A stretch of DNA of 64,000 nt, taken from positions 868,001 to 932,000 of the forward strand of contig CAWHOS010000003.1 in NCBI GenBank assembly GCA_963831105.1, in the 5' to 3' direction. Shown here one piece after another: positions 43,630-53,320 of this stretch. A program made the position numbers and the translations under genes. The DNA comes from DATFQI01 sp963831105 (GTDB lineage Bacteria > Actinomycetota > Thermoleophilia > Solirubrobacterales > Solirubrobacteraceae). Under the pieces are notes generated by a model that saw only the letters and a program-made list of their open reading frames with translations, was not told the DNA's origin and did not search any database. Positions within the stretch are counted from its first letter, which is position 1. The number at the start of each line of letters is the position of its first letter.

Positions 43630-43944
43630 ACCCCTGGCAGGACCTCCTGGCGCGCGCCGAGCGCGAGCTCGTGCTGGCGCGCCGAGGGCCGCTGGGAGGA
43701 GCTCGCCGCGCGCGGCGCCGAGCGCACGCGCCTCGCCGCCGGCGCTGCCGGCGCCCGCCCCGAGGCGCGCCCCGCTGCTCGAGCGCCTCGCCGCTCGTGC
43801 AGGCGAGCTCACCGCCATGCTGACCGCCGCGCGCGCCGAGACGGCGCGCGAGCTCGGCCTGCTGCGCCGCGGCCGCGGGCGCCGTGCGCGGCTACGCGCC
43901 GGTCGCGGCCGCCCGCGGCGGCTGGGTCGACGAGTCGCCACTAA
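43626..43944 (+). CDS. FliT-like flagellar chaperone (tentative)
   Basis: About 105 residues, mostly helical: MNPWQDLLARAERELVLAREGRW, ELAARGAERTRLAAALP and LLERLAARQGELTAMLTAARAET-type segments. It is placed right after fliS and of the right size and helix content for FliT, the FliD chaperone, but sequence similarity is weak. Start ATG 43626; the stop TAA at 43942 coincides with the -35 box of the flgB promoter. Frameshifted at about 43,685, 43,770 and 43,800. Confidence 0.5.
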
Positions 43945-43968
43945 AGGTCTTCCGGCCCGGACCGATGA
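43942..43968 (+). promoter_or_regulatory. Predicted sigma-28 promoter of the flgB operon
   Basis: TAAA (43942-43945), 15 bases, ACCGATGA (43961-43968). It has the best -35 of the four and the same spacing. It precedes flgB by 81 bases, leaving a structured leader. Confidence 0.72.
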
Positions 43969-43980
43969 CCGGGCCAGTCC

Positions 43981-44049
43981 GCCCCAGGGATGGGGCGCGT
44001 GTGGGTCCACGGACGGACCGACTCCTATCTTCCAAGGAATCCGTCCGCC
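43981..44049 (+). promoter_or_regulatory. Structured 5' leader of the flgB operon
   Basis: Two hairpins: GCCCC-AGGGAT-GGGGC (43981-43996) and GGTCC-ACGGAC-GGACC (44004-44019). These are followed by CGACTCCTATC (44019-44029) and AAGGAATCCGTCC before the GTG. CGACTCCTATC recurs exactly upstream of fliO (59820-59830). No known riboswitch consensus was recognised. Confidence 0.4.
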
Positions 44050-44410
44050 GTGCTGTTCGACACCACACAATGCGCTCTCGAGGCCGCCATCTCCGGCGCC
44101 GCGCAGCGCCAGAGGCGCTCGCCGCCAACCTGGCGAACGCCAACACCCCGGGCTACCAGCGGGTCGACGTCGACTTCCACTCCACGCTCTCCGCCGCGCT
44201 CGGCTGCCGAGGACGCGGGCGAGGCGCCTGCACTCGGTGAAGTTCGCGCCGCAGGTCGACGCCTCCGGCGCGACGCGCGCCGACGGCTCCACGGTCGACG
44301 TCGACGCCGAGTCGGCCAAGCTCGCCGCCAACGCGCTCGAGCACCAGGCCGCCGTGCAGGTCGCGCACGCCCGCATCGGGATCCTCAAGTCCGCGATGGG
44401 CGTGGGCTGA
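44050..44410 (+). CDS. flgB: Flagellar basal-body rod protein FlgB
   Basis: About 120 residues. GTG start, VLFDTTQCALEAAISGA, then EALAANLANANTPGYQRVDVDF, the rod-protein N-terminal signature, and a C-terminal HQAAVQVAHARIGILKSAMG. It is the proximal rod. Frame breaks at about 44,113, 44,205 and 44,235. It is the first gene of the operon running to fliI. A predicted sigma-28 promoter and structured leader precede it. Confidence 0.9.
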
Positions 44411-44411
44411 G

Positions 44412-44873
44412 ATGGGCATGTTCGACTCGCTCGACGTCTCCGCCACCGGCCTCACCGCCGAGCGCCTGCGGATGGACGTCACGGCCGAGAACCTCGCCAA
44501 CGCGCAGACCACGCGCGGCGCCGACGGCCAGCCGTACCGCCGCAAGGAGGTCGTGCTCGGCCAGGTCGCCTCGGGCGGCTTCGGCTCCCAGCTCGCGGCG
44601 GCGATGGGCGCCGGCTCGAGTCCGGCCGATCGGGCCCGCCCGGCCGGCGTCGAGGTCACGGCCGATCACCGAGGACGCGACGCCCGGCAAGCTCGTCTAC
44701 GACCCCGGCCACCCCGACGCCGACGCCGAGGGCTACGTGCAGATGCCGAACGTCGACACGGTCGCCGAGATGGTCGACCTGATCAGCGTCCTCGCGCGCC
44801 TACGAGGCCAACGTGACCGCGATGCACGTCGGCCAAGCAGATGTTCTCCAAGACCCTCGACATCCTGCGCTGA
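44412..44873 (+). CDS. flgC: Flagellar basal-body rod protein FlgC
   Basis: About 153 residues. MGMFDSLDVSATGLTAERLRMDV and ENLANAQTTRGADGQPYRRKEVV are FlgC signatures, and VYDPGHPDADAEGYVQMPNVD and HVGKQMFSKTLDILR form the C-terminus. It starts one base after the flgB stop; its stop overlaps the fliE ATG (TGATG). One-base insertions at about 44,664, 44,802 and 44,834. Confidence 0.93.
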
Positions 44874-45188
44874 TGCCGATCGATCCATCCCTGCTTCGCC
44901 GTCTCCGGCGCCGAGTGGCAGATCACGCCGCCGCACGCTGCCGGGCTCGCGCAGGCTCCGGCCGGCGGCTCGGGCTTCGGCTCGATGCTCTCGAGCTCGA
45001 TCCAGTCGCTCGCCGAGACGCAGACCGAGGCCGCGGGCGCCGCGCAGGCGCTGGCCACCGGCCAGGCGACCGACCCGACCGCGGTCGTGATGGCCGTCGA
45101 GCGCGCGCAGCTCGCGATGCAGCTCGCCAGCCAGATCCGCACCAAGGCCGTCGAGGCGGCCCAGGACATCTTCCACACCCAGGTCTAG
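44873..45188 (+). CDS. fliE: Flagellar hook-basal body complex protein FliE
   Basis: About 104 residues. The N-terminus is variable (MPIDPS, then FAVSGAEWQI after one extra base at ~44,895). The helical core is FGSMLSSSIQSLAETQTEA and ends PTAVVMAVERAQLAMQLASQIRTKAVEAAQ (in part), the FliE family end. It joins MS-ring and rod. It overlaps flgC by one base; the stop overlaps the fliF GTG. Confidence 0.93.
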
Positions 45189-46759
45189 TGAGCCAGGAGC
45201 TAGACGCCGTGCCCTTCCTCGCCAACCTCGCCAAGCTGCCCACGCCGCTCGAAGGCCGTGCTCGGCGCTCTCGCTGCTCGCCGTGATCGTCGTCGCCTTC
45301 GTGCTGCTGCGGATCGCCGGCGCCCCCGTCGTACACGATGCTCTCCTCGGGCCTCGACCCGGCGCAGACCGGCAAGATCACCGCCGCGCTCGACGAGCAG
45401 GGCATCGCCTACGAGCTGCGCGCCAACGGCACCGCGCTCGCCGTCGACAAGGCCCAGGTCGCGCAGGCGCGCGTCGCGCTCGCCGGCCAGGGCGTCGCCG
45501 CCTCCGGCGGCTCCGACGAGGGCTGGCAGCTGTTCGACGAGCAGAAGCTCGGCGCCTCCGAGATGCAGCAGAAGGTCACCTACCAGCGCGCGCTGGAGGG
45601 CGAGATCGCCTAGACGATCAACGGCGTCTCCGGCGTCAGCGGCGCCCAGGTGCAGCTCGTGCTGCCCGAGGACGACCTGTTCGCCGACACCGAGACGCCC
45701 GCCACCGCCGCCGTCATGCTCGGCAACCCGGCCGACTCGCTCGAGTCCGGCGCCGTCGCCGGCATCGCCCAGCTCGATGCCTCCTCGGTCAAGGGCCTCA
45801 AGAAGGACAACGTCACCATCACCGACTCCACCGGCCAGCTCCTGTGGCCGCAGGGCGACGCCGCCGGCGGCGCCGGCGGCTCCGGGAGCTCCAAGCAGGC
45901 GGCCGAGGCGCGCTTCGACCGCGCGCTGGAGGCCAACCTCAACTCGATGCTCACCAGCACGCTCGGCGCCGGCAAGGCGCGCGTGACAGGTCAACGCCGA
46001 CCTCAACGTCGACCAGGTCGACGCGCGACGAGCTCAAGTACGCGAAGAAGGGCGTGCCGCAGACGGTCAAGACGGAGTCCGAGAAGCTCAAGGGCGGCTC
46101 GGCCGGCGCCGGCGGCACCGCGGGCACCGGCTCGAACATCCCGACCTACTCCGGCGGCGACGGCGCCGGCGGCTCCGGCAACTCGAACTACCAGCGCAAG
46201 AGCAAGGAGCAGTCGGTCGCGCTCGACAAGACCGTCTCCGAGACGATCGTCGCCCCCGGCGCCGTCAACAAGCTCAACGTCGCGCTGCTGGTCGACAAGG
46301 CCGTCCCGGCCGGCCGACCGTCAAGTCGCTCGAGTCAGACGATCGGCACCGCCGCCGGCATCGACGCGCAGCGCGGCGACGCGATCACCGTCACGCAGAT
46401 GGCGTTCGCCAAGGCCGAGGTCCCGAAGGCCGGGCCGGTGCCGACGACCATGCTCGGCCCGATCAAGTGGGCCGGCCTCGGGCCTCGCCACGCTGCTGTT
46501 CCTGTTCTTCACCCGCCGCGCGCTCAAGAAGCGCGAGGGCGAGGCGCTGCCCGCGCCGAGCGTGGCTGACCGAGATCGAGGAGCCCGTCGCGCTCTCCGC
46601 GCTCGAGCAGCGCACGCGCGAGCTCGCGCGTCGGCGAGGCCACGATCCAGCTCCCGCCGCGCGTGCCGGACACCAGCCTGCAGCCAGCTCGACCAGCTGA
46701 TGGAGCGCGAGCCCGAGCGCGTCGCCGCCCAGGTCAAGCAGTGGATGAGCGAGGACTAG
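45188..46759 (+). CDS. fliF: Flagellar MS-ring protein FliF (frameshifts and one in-frame amber)
   Basis: About 523 residues. The first membrane span is near residue 22-40 (LLAVIVVAFVLLRIAGAP). Ring domains read YTMLSSGLDPAQTGKITAALDEQ-type and EMQQKVTYQRALEGEIA, then TINGVSGVSGAQVQLVLPE. The second span is IKWAGLGLATLLFLFF, and the C-terminal FliG-binding tail ends ERVAAQVKQWMSED. A TAG at 45611-45613 interrupts the conserved EIA-x-TINGV. Frame breaks occur at about 45,250, 45,270, 45,335, 45,990, 46,020, 46,320, 46,335 and 46,485. Confidence 0.92.
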
Positions 46760-46760
46760 G

Positions 46761-47817
46761 ATGAGCGCGCTCGAGGCCCCCGCCGCCGCCGCGAACCCGT
46801 CACCTCGAAGGGGATGACGGGCGTCCAGAAGGCCGCCGCCCTGCTCGTCGCGATCGGCGAGGAGCGCGCCAGCGAGATCGTCCGCCACCTCGGCGAGACC
46901 GAGGTCGAGGCGCTCTCGCTGGAGATCGCCAAGGCCCGCAAGGTGCCCGCCGAGGTCTGCAAGGAGGTCGTCTCGGAGGCCGTCGAGACCGTGATGGCCG
47001 AGGAGTACATCGCCGACGGCGGCGTCGACTTCGCCCGCAGCGTGCTCGAGCGCTCGCTCGGCTCCACGCGCGCCGACGAGATCATCGGGCGCCTCGCCGC
47101 CACGATCGAGCGCCGCCCGTTCGAGTTCCTGCGCCGCACGCCCGCCGAGCAGATCCACGGTCTTCCTGCGCAACGAGGCGCCGCAGACGATCGCGCTGAT
47201 CGTCGCCAACCTGCACACGTCGCTCGCCGCCGCAGGTGCTGCGCCCAGCTCGACGCCCGAGGACCAGGCCGACGTGGCGCGGCGCATCGCGCGCATGGGC
47301 GAGACGCGGCCCGAGGTGATCGCGCAGATCGAGGCGTGATGAAGCAGAAGCTCTCCAGCGTCTCCGCCCAGCGAGTACGCCGCGCGCGGGCGGCGTCAAG
47401 TCGCTGGCCGACATCCTCAACCACTCCGACCGCTCGACCGAGCGCAACGTGCTCGACGAGCTCGCGCGCGACGACGGCGAGCTGGCCGAGGAGGTCCGCC
47501 TGCTCCTGTTCACCTTCGAGGACGTCGTCAAGCTCGACGACCGCTCGATCCAGATGGTGCTCAAGGAGGTCGACCAGAAGGACCTCGCGATCGCCCTGCG
47601 CGGCGTCGAGGAGGCGGTCCGGCGCGGATCTTCACGAACATGTCCGAGCGCGGCGCCGAGCTCCTCAAGGAGGAGATCGACTTCCAGCCGCCGCAGCGCC
47701 GCCGGGTCATCGAGGAGGCGCAGGGCCGCATCGTCGGCCGTCGTGCGCAGGCTCGAGGACGCGGGCGCGATCATCATCTCGCGCGGCTCCGGCGGCGGCG
47801 ACGACGAGCTGATGTGA
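46761..47817 (+). CDS. fliG: Flagellar motor switch protein FliG
   Basis: About 350 residues. The N-domain has MTGVQKAAALLVAIGEERASEIV, the middle domain AQTIALIVANLHTSLAAQVL-type, and the C-domain RLLLFTFEDVVKLDDRSIQMVLKEVD with the torque-generating charged residues and RRVIEEAQGRIVGVVRRLEDAG. It couples stator force to rotation. FliM, its usual partner, is not found in this window. Frame breaks near 46,795, 47,160, 47,230-47,260, 47,375 and 47,625. Confidence 0.94.
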
Positions 47818-47827
47818 GGAGCCCGCG

Positions 47828-48468
47828 ATGGCCACGGAATTCTCCTTCGAGACCCTCGAGGCGCCCGCCGTTCGCTCGCCGTGCTCCGACGACGGCGCGC
47901 CCGCTCGACCCCGTCGTCGGCCTGCTCGCGCGCGCCGCAGGCCGAGGCCGAGCAGGTCCGCGCCGACCGCCCGCGCCGAGGGCTACGAGGCCGGCCGCGC
48001 CGAGGCGCTGGCCGCGCTCAGCCCCGCGCTGGAGGCGCTGCAGACGTCGGTCGCCGCCGCCCACGAGGAGCGGCTCGCGGCCGCCGACCAGCTCGAGGTG
48101 CACGCCGTCGAGCTCGCGCTGCTACCTGGCCGAGAAGATCGTCGGCGGCCTCGCTCGCCGTCGAGCCCGAGCGCGTCGTCGAGGCCGTCCGCGGCGCGCT
48201 GCGCGGCATCGTCGAGCGCGAGCGCGTGACCGTGCTCGTGCATCCCGAGGACCTCGAGCTCGTGCGCGAGGCGATGGACGAGATGCGCGCCACGCTCGGC
48301 GGCATCGAGCACTGCGAGGTCCAGGCCGAGCGGCGCGTCAGCCGCGGCGGCGCGATCGTCCGCACCCAGGACGGCGACGTCGACGCGCGCGTGGAGACCA
48401 AGCTCGTGCGCGCCCGCGAGGTCGTCGAGGGCGCCCTCGGCGTCGAGACAGTCGGTCGCGCGGCGTGA
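47828..48468 (+). CDS. fliH: Flagellar assembly protein FliH
   Basis: About 212 residues. The N-terminus is variable (MATEFSFETLEAP), followed by a Gly/Ala-spaced GYEAGRAEALAALSPALEALQ, the FliH GxxxG-type helix. The C-terminal half (ERVVEAVRGALRGIVERERVTVLVHPEDLELVR) is the FliH/HrpE domain. It regulates the FliI ATPase, which follows and overlaps by 4 nt (GTGA). Frame breaks at about 47,870-47,970 and 48,120-48,155. Confidence 0.9.
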
Positions 48469-49884
48469 TCCCCTCCGCCGCTCGACACCGCGACGGCCGC
48501 GCTGCGCGACGCCGACCTGCACCGCCGCCACGGCCGCGTGCGCGACCTGATCGGGCTGATCGTCGAGGCCACCGGCCTCGAGGCCGAGGTCGGCGAGGTC
48601 TGCACGATCGAGACCGGCCGCGGCCGCGTCGCCGTGCCCGCCGAGGTCGTCGGCTTCCGCGCGGGCCGCACCCTGCTGATGGCGCTCGGCGACGCCGCGG
48701 GCATCGGCCCCGGCGCGCGCGTCAGCGCGTCGGGCAAGCCGCTGCGCGTCGAGGTCTCCGACGACCTGCTCGGGCCGCTCGCTCGACGGGCTCGGCCGGC
48801 CGATCGACGGGCTCGGCCCGCTGCCGTTCGCCGGCGCGCGCGCGCCGTCCAGGCGCCGCCGCCGGATCCGCTCGAGCGCCCGCGCATCACCGACCGCGTG
48901 TCGCTCGGCGTGCGCGCGCTCGACGCGCTCGTGCCCTGCGGGCGCGGCCAGCGCCTCGGCATCTTCGCCGGCTCCGGCGTCGGCAAGTCCTCCCTGCTGG
49001 GCATGATCGCCCGCTCCACCTCGGCCGACGTCAACGTGATCTGCCTCGTCGGCGAGCGAGGCCGCGAGGTGCGCGAGTTCATCGAGCGCGACCTCGGGCC
49101 GGAGGGCATGGCGCGCTCCGTGGTGATCGTCGCCACCTCCGACCAGCCCGCGCTCGTGCGCATCAAGGCCGCCTTCACCGCGACCACGATCGCGGAGCAC
49201 TTCCGCGACCAGGGCCGCGACGTGATGCTGATGATGGACTCCGTCACCCGCTTCGCGATGGCCCAGCGCGAGGTCGGCCTCGCGATCGGCGAGCCGCCCG
49301 CCACGCGCGGCTACACGCCGTCGGTGTTCGCGCTGCTGCCGAAGCTGCTCGAGCGCTCGGGCACGGCCAAGACGGGCTCGATCACCGGCCTCTACACCGT
49401 GCTCGTCGACGGCGACGACATGAACGAGCCGATCGCCGACGCCGTCCGCTCGATCCTCGACGGCCACGTCGTCCTCTCGCGCGACCTCGCCCACGCGGGC
49501 CACTACCCGGCGGTCGACGTGCTCGCGAGCGTCTCGCGGCTCGTCGGCGAGGTCGTCACGCCCGAGGTGCGCTCCGCCGGCAACGAGGTCCGCCAGCCTG
49601 ATGGCCGCCTACCGCGAGAAGTCCGACCTGATCGCGATCGGCGCCTACCAGCCCGGCACCGACGCCCTGACCGACGCCGCGATCGCGGCGCGCGAGCCGA
49701 TCGACGGCTTCCTGCGCCAGCCCGTCGAGGACCGCTCCACCGCCGAGGAGGCCGACGCCGCGCTCTCGCAGCTCACGCTGCTCGCGGGCGCCGGCATGGT
49801 CGAGGCGGCCGCGCCGCCCGCGGCCCCCTCAGGGCCCGGCACGCCCTGCACGCGGCGATCCCGCCGCTGCACATCGCCGCCTAG
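48465..49884 (+). CDS. fliI: Flagellum-specific ATP synthase FliI
   Basis: About 470 residues. N-terminal beta-domain VRDLIGLIVEATGLEAEVGEV, Walker A FAGSGVGKSSLLGMIA, Walker B RDVMLMMDSVTRFAMAQREVG, and the catalytic-glutamate region VGERGREVREFIE. It is the export ATPase. Frame breaks at about 48,482, 48,780, 48,835, 49,597 and 49,820. The TAG stop shares CTAG with the stop of the convergent response-regulator gene. The start is GTG. Confidence 0.94.
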
Positions 49885-50546
49885 CGCGTACCGGGCGCGA
49901 CGAGCCCCGCCTCGTAGGCGAAGATCACCGCCTGCACGCGGTCGCGGACGCCGAGCTTCATCAGCACGCGCGCGACGTGGGTCTTGGCGGTCGCCTCCGA
50001 GACGACGAGGTCGGCGGCGATCTCGCTGTTGGAGCGCCCGCGGCAGAGCAGCAGCAGGACCTCGCGCTCGCGGGCGGTCAGCTCGTCGAGCGCCGGGGCG
50101 GGCGGCGTGTCCCTGGGCGCGTGGCGCGCGAACTCCTCGATCACGGAGCGCGTGACCGCGGGCGCGAGCAGGGCCGAGCCGCCGGCCACGACGCGGATCG
50201 CGTCGACGAGCTCCTCCGGCGGGGCGTCCTTGAGCATGAAGCCGCTCGCCCCGGCGCGCAGCGCGGAGAACACGTACTCGTCGAGGCCGAAGGTCGTGAG
50301 CATCAGGACCCTCACCATGCCGCCGAGCGCGTCCGTGATCCGGCGCGTCGCCTCGATCCCGTCCAGGCGCGGCATCCGGATGTCGATCACGGCGACGTCC
50401 GGGCGGCTCGCCCGCGCGGCGTCGACCGCCTGCAGCCCGTCCGCCGCCTCGGCGACCACGACCATGTCGGGCTCCGTCTCGACGATCTTGCGCAGGCCGC
50501 CGCGGACGAGCGCCTGGTCGTCGGCGAGCAGGACGCGGATGCTCAC
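49881..50546 (-). CDS. NarL/LuxR-family response regulator
   Basis: 221 residues, no frameshift. The receiver domain has VLLADDQALVRGGLRKIV, the phospho-acceptor Asp in VAVIDIRMPRLDG, the MLTTF switch Thr and the K in FMLKDAPPEELV. The C-terminal LuxR helix-turn-helix is LTAREREVLLLLCRGRSNSEIA and SEATAKTHVARVLMKLGVRDR. It is coupled (ATGA) to the histidine kinase that follows. Antisense to the flagellar operon, between fliI and fliJ. Targets are unknown. Confidence 0.95.
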   Translation of the reverse strand: MSIRVLLADDQALVRGGLRKIVETEPDMVVVAEAADGLQAVDAARASRPDVAVIDIRMPRLDGIEATRRITDALGGMVRVLMLTTFGLDEYVFSALRAGASGFMLKDAPPEELVDAIRVVAGGSALLAPAVTRSVIEEFARHAPRDTPPAPALDELTAREREVLLLLCRGRSNSEIAADLVVSEATAKTHVARVLMKLGVRDRVQAVIFAYEAGLVAPGTR

Positions 50547-51680
50547 GCGCCGCCCCCGGCGATCGGAAGCCGGGCGCGCACGGCGTAGCCGCCGCGGCTG
50601 CCGCGGCCGGTGGCGAGCTCGCCCCCGAACAGGGCGACGCGCTCGCGCATCCCGATCAGCCCGTGCCCGCCCGGCACGACGTCGGCTCCGCCCGTGCCGT
50701 CGTCGGCGATCTCGATCTCCAGCGCGCCGGCGCCGTAGCGGATCGTGACGAGCGCCCGCGCGGGCCCCGCGTGCTTGAGCGCGTTGGTCAGCGCCTCCTG
50801 CACGATCCGGTAGGCGGACAGGTCGATCCCCCGCGGCAGCGCGCGCACCTCGCCCTCGACGCGCAGCTCGACCGGGAGCCCCGCCTCGCGCACCTGCGCC
50901 ACGAGCTCCTCCACGTGCTCGAGGCTCGGCTGCGGCGCGAGCGCGAGCTCGTCGTCGGAGCGCCGCAGCATCCCCAGCAGCCGCCGCATCTCGGCCATCG
51001 CGGCGCGGCCGGTCTGCTCGATCGTCGCGAGCACCTCGGCGGTCTGCGGGCGCTCGTCCCCGATCGCGCGCCGCTCCGCGCCGGCCTGCACGACCATGAT
51101 CGAGAGGTTGTGCGCGACCACGTCATGCAGCTCGCGCGCGACGCGGGCGCGCTCCTCCGCGACGGCGAGCTTGGCCTTCTCCTCGCGCTCGTGCTCGAGC
51201 TCGACGGTGCGCGCGGCGAGCGCCTCCGCCAGCTCGTGGCGGCTGCGCACGACCGTCGCCGCGCCCCAGACGGCGAACAGGATGCCGCCGATGAACAGCC
51301 CGTCGCCGACGGGATCCTCGCCCACCGACAGCGCCATCGCGACGACCGCCAGCGCGATGACCGCCGCCGCTATGCGGCCGTCGCGGCGGTCCGTGTAGGC
51401 GCCGCTCGCGTAGGTCGCGACGAGCAGGCCGGCGAACGGGACGCTCAGCTCGTCCGCGAGCCCCCAGCGCGTGTCGGTCACGCCGACGGTGACGAGCGCC
51501 ACGGCGAGCACGACGAGCGGGGCGCTGCGCCGCCAGATCAAGGGCACGGTCGTGCCGAGCGCGATCCACGCGACCGCCGGCCACGGGCGCGTCGAGCCCG
51601 CCGGTCGTGGACGCCTCGGCGACCGCCGCCGCGGCGAGCAGCAGCGGGATCCCGGTGTCGAGCAGGCGCTGTCGCGTCAT
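50543..51680 (-). CDS. Sensor histidine kinase (NarL-partner, HisKA_3 type)
   Basis: About 379 residues. It has four or five N-terminal membrane spans (LLDTGIPLLLAAAAVAEA; APLVVLAVALVTVG; VIALAVVAMAL; GLFIGGILFAVWGAATVV), a coiled linker (LAARTVELEHEREEKAKLAV) and the phospho-His box ERARVARELHDVVAHNLSIM. The ATPase has VQEALTNALKHA and DDGTGG...GGHGLIGMRERV. One extra base near 51,590 splits the first ~30 residues from the rest. No extracellular sensor domain, so it probably senses within the membrane. ATGA overlap with the regulator. Confidence 0.93.
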
Positions 51681-51793
51681 CCCAGCGCGACCGTACTCCA
51701 GCGCGGGCGCCCTGTCCTCCGCATTTCGGATGACTACGAGATCGCCGGATCGGGCGACGACGGACCGGAAAGCCGGGCGTAGCGTCCGGCGGC

Positions 51794-52180
51794 ATGGACA
51801 CCACCCTCACCCCCATCCGCGACGAGCGCATCGCCGGCGGCCTCGCCGTCCTCGTCGCCGCGGCGGCCCTGGCCGTCGCCAACTTCGGCGGCGACGGCGA
51901 GAGCGGCGGCACCGGCGCTTACCTGTTCGGCGTCGGGCTCGTCGCCGTGATCGCCCTGCTGCTGTTCGGCCGCGTCCTGCCGGACGCCGGCAACCCGGCC
52001 CGCGCGGGCTGGATCCTCGCCGCCCTCGCGCTCGCCTCGTGCGTCGTGTTCTGGAGCGGCCTGCCGTTCGTGCTCGGCTTCGCCGCCGCCTACTGCGGCG
52101 CGCGCGCCGGCCGTGCCGGGCCCGTCGCCGTCGGCCTGCTCGTCGTGGTCGCGGCCGTCGTCGCCTGCTTCATCGGCTAG
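51794..52180 (+). CDS. Small four-span membrane protein of unknown function
   Basis: 128 residues, intact; no family recognised. Four hydrophobic segments are visible: GGLAVLVAAAALAVANF, AYLFGVGLVAVIALLLFG, AGWILAALALASCVVFW and AVGLLVVVAAVVACFIG. It is divergent from the histidine kinase (113-base gap) and 28 bases before fliJ. It could be a target or partner of the two-component system, as with LiaF/YvqF-type neighbours, but no such motif is seen. Confidence 0.75.
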   Translation: MDTTLTPIRDERIAGGLAVLVAAAALAVANFGGDGESGGTGAYLFGVGLVAVIALLLFGRVLPDAGNPARAGWILAALALASCVVFWSGLPFVLGFAAAYCGARAGRAGPVAVGLLVVVAAVVACFIG

Positions 52181-52208
52181 TCGGCTACAGATCTCCGCGC
52201 TCCGGGCG

Positions 52209-52682
52209 ATGACCCGGAGCGTGGAGACTCCGTCCTTCACGTTCCGCCTCGAACGGGTTCGCGACCTCCGCGAACGCGCGGAGGAAAACGCCCGTGAAGA
52301 GCTCGCCCGCGAGCTCCAGCTGCGCATGCGCGGCGAGGCGCTCCTGCGGGAGGCCGCCCACGCCGTCTCCGAGGCCCGTGACTCGGGCCGCGGCGCGTTC
52401 CGGCGCGCCGGCGCCTCCGGCATGGACATGCTCGCGGCGCAGGCCTACATGGAGCGCACGGAGCGCGACCGCCGCGAGGCGGCGCTCGACCTCGACCGCC
52501 AGGACGCCGAGGTGGAGGCCCGCCGCCGTGCGCTGACCGCCGCCGCCCGCGACCGCCAGGCGATCGGCAAGCTCGAGGAGCGCCAGCGCGCGGCGCACAG
52601 CCGCGAGATGGCCCGCCGGGCCCAGATCGACCTCGACGAGGTGGCGCTCGGCGTCCACCGCCGCAAGCGGGTCGCCGCGTGA
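52209..52682 (+). CDS. fliJ: Flagellar export protein FliJ
   Basis: 157 residues, almost entirely a coiled coil with heptad-spaced charged residues (FRLERVRDLRERAEENAREEL; ERDRREAALDLDRQDAEVEARR). Such a coil at this place in the operon is FliJ, the stalk of the FliH-FliI export ATPase. Start ATG 52209; the stop overlaps the transglycosylase GTG. It is separated from fliI by the antisense two-component genes. Confidence 0.85.
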   Translation: MTRSVETPSFTFRLERVRDLRERAEENAREELARELQLRMRGEALLREAAHAVSEARDSGRGAFRRAGASGMDMLAAQAYMERTERDRREAALDLDRQDAEVEARRRALTAAARDRQAIGKLEERQRAAHSREMARRAQIDLDEVALGVHRRKRVAA

Positions 52683-53320
52683 GCATCGACGCCGTCGTCG
52701 CCCGCGTCAGCGAGCTCGAGCAGATGCTGCGGTTCCAGTCCCCCGGGAACGCCGCCCAGTCGTCCGCCTCGTTCGCCGCGCAGCTCTCCTCGGCCACCTC
52801 CGCCGCGGCGGGGACCGCCGCGACCGCCTCCGCGAGCTCCGCCGGCGCCGTCACCGGCGCCAGCGCCCTGCCCGCCGGCACGCCCTACGCCGCCGAGATC
52901 ACCGCCGCCGCGACCAAGCACGGCGTCGACCCGGCGCTGCTGGCCGGCCTGGTCAAGCAGGAGTCGAACTTCAACCCGAACGCGGGCTCGCCCGCGGGCG
53001 CGCAGGGGCTCACGCAGCTCATGCCCGCCACCGCCGCGTCGCTGGGCGTCACCGACGTCCACGATCCGGCCCAGGCGCTCGACGGCGGCGCGAAGTACCT
53101 GCGTCAGCAACTCGATCGCTTCGACGGCGACGTCGCCCGCGCGCTCGCCGCCTACAACGCCGGTCCAGGAGCCGTCGAGCGATTCGGCGGCGTCCCGCCC
53201 TATGCCGAGACGCAGGAGTACGTCCGCCGCGTCCAGGCCAACGCCGCCGAGTACCGCACCGCGGGCCCCGCCCGCACGTCCGCCCTGTCCGCCTCGCCCT
53301 CCGTCAACGGGATCGTCTGA
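52679..53320 (+). CDS. Lytic transglycosylase (SLT domain)
   Basis: 213 residues, intact. The N-terminal ~70 residues are Ala/Ser-rich. The SLT domain begins YAAEITAAATKHGVDPALLAGL; the catalytic glutamate is in KQESNFNP, followed by GAQGLTQLMPATAASLGV, GGAKYLRQQL and ALAAYNAGPGAV. It probably opens peptidoglycan for the rod, supplying the activity absent from the short FlgJ at 37796. No signal peptide, so it may leave through the flagellar export system. Overlaps fliJ (GTGA) and fliK (TGATG). Confidence 0.92.
   Translation: MSIDAVVARVSELEQMLRFQSPGNAAQSSASFAAQLSSATSAAAGTAATASASSAGAVTGASALPAGTPYAAEITAAATKHGVDPALLAGLVKQESNFNPNAGSPAGAQGLTQLMPATAASLGVTDVHDPAQALDGGAKYLRQQLDRFDGDVARALAAYNAGPGAVERFGGVPPYAETQEYVRRVQANAAEYRTAGPARTSALSASPSVNGIV

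Noticed and set aside
43969..44049. c-di-GMP riboswitch upstream of flgB
   Set aside because: Hairpins are present, but the conserved GEMM core (CACGCACAGNGCAAACC and the GAAA tetraloop) is absent.
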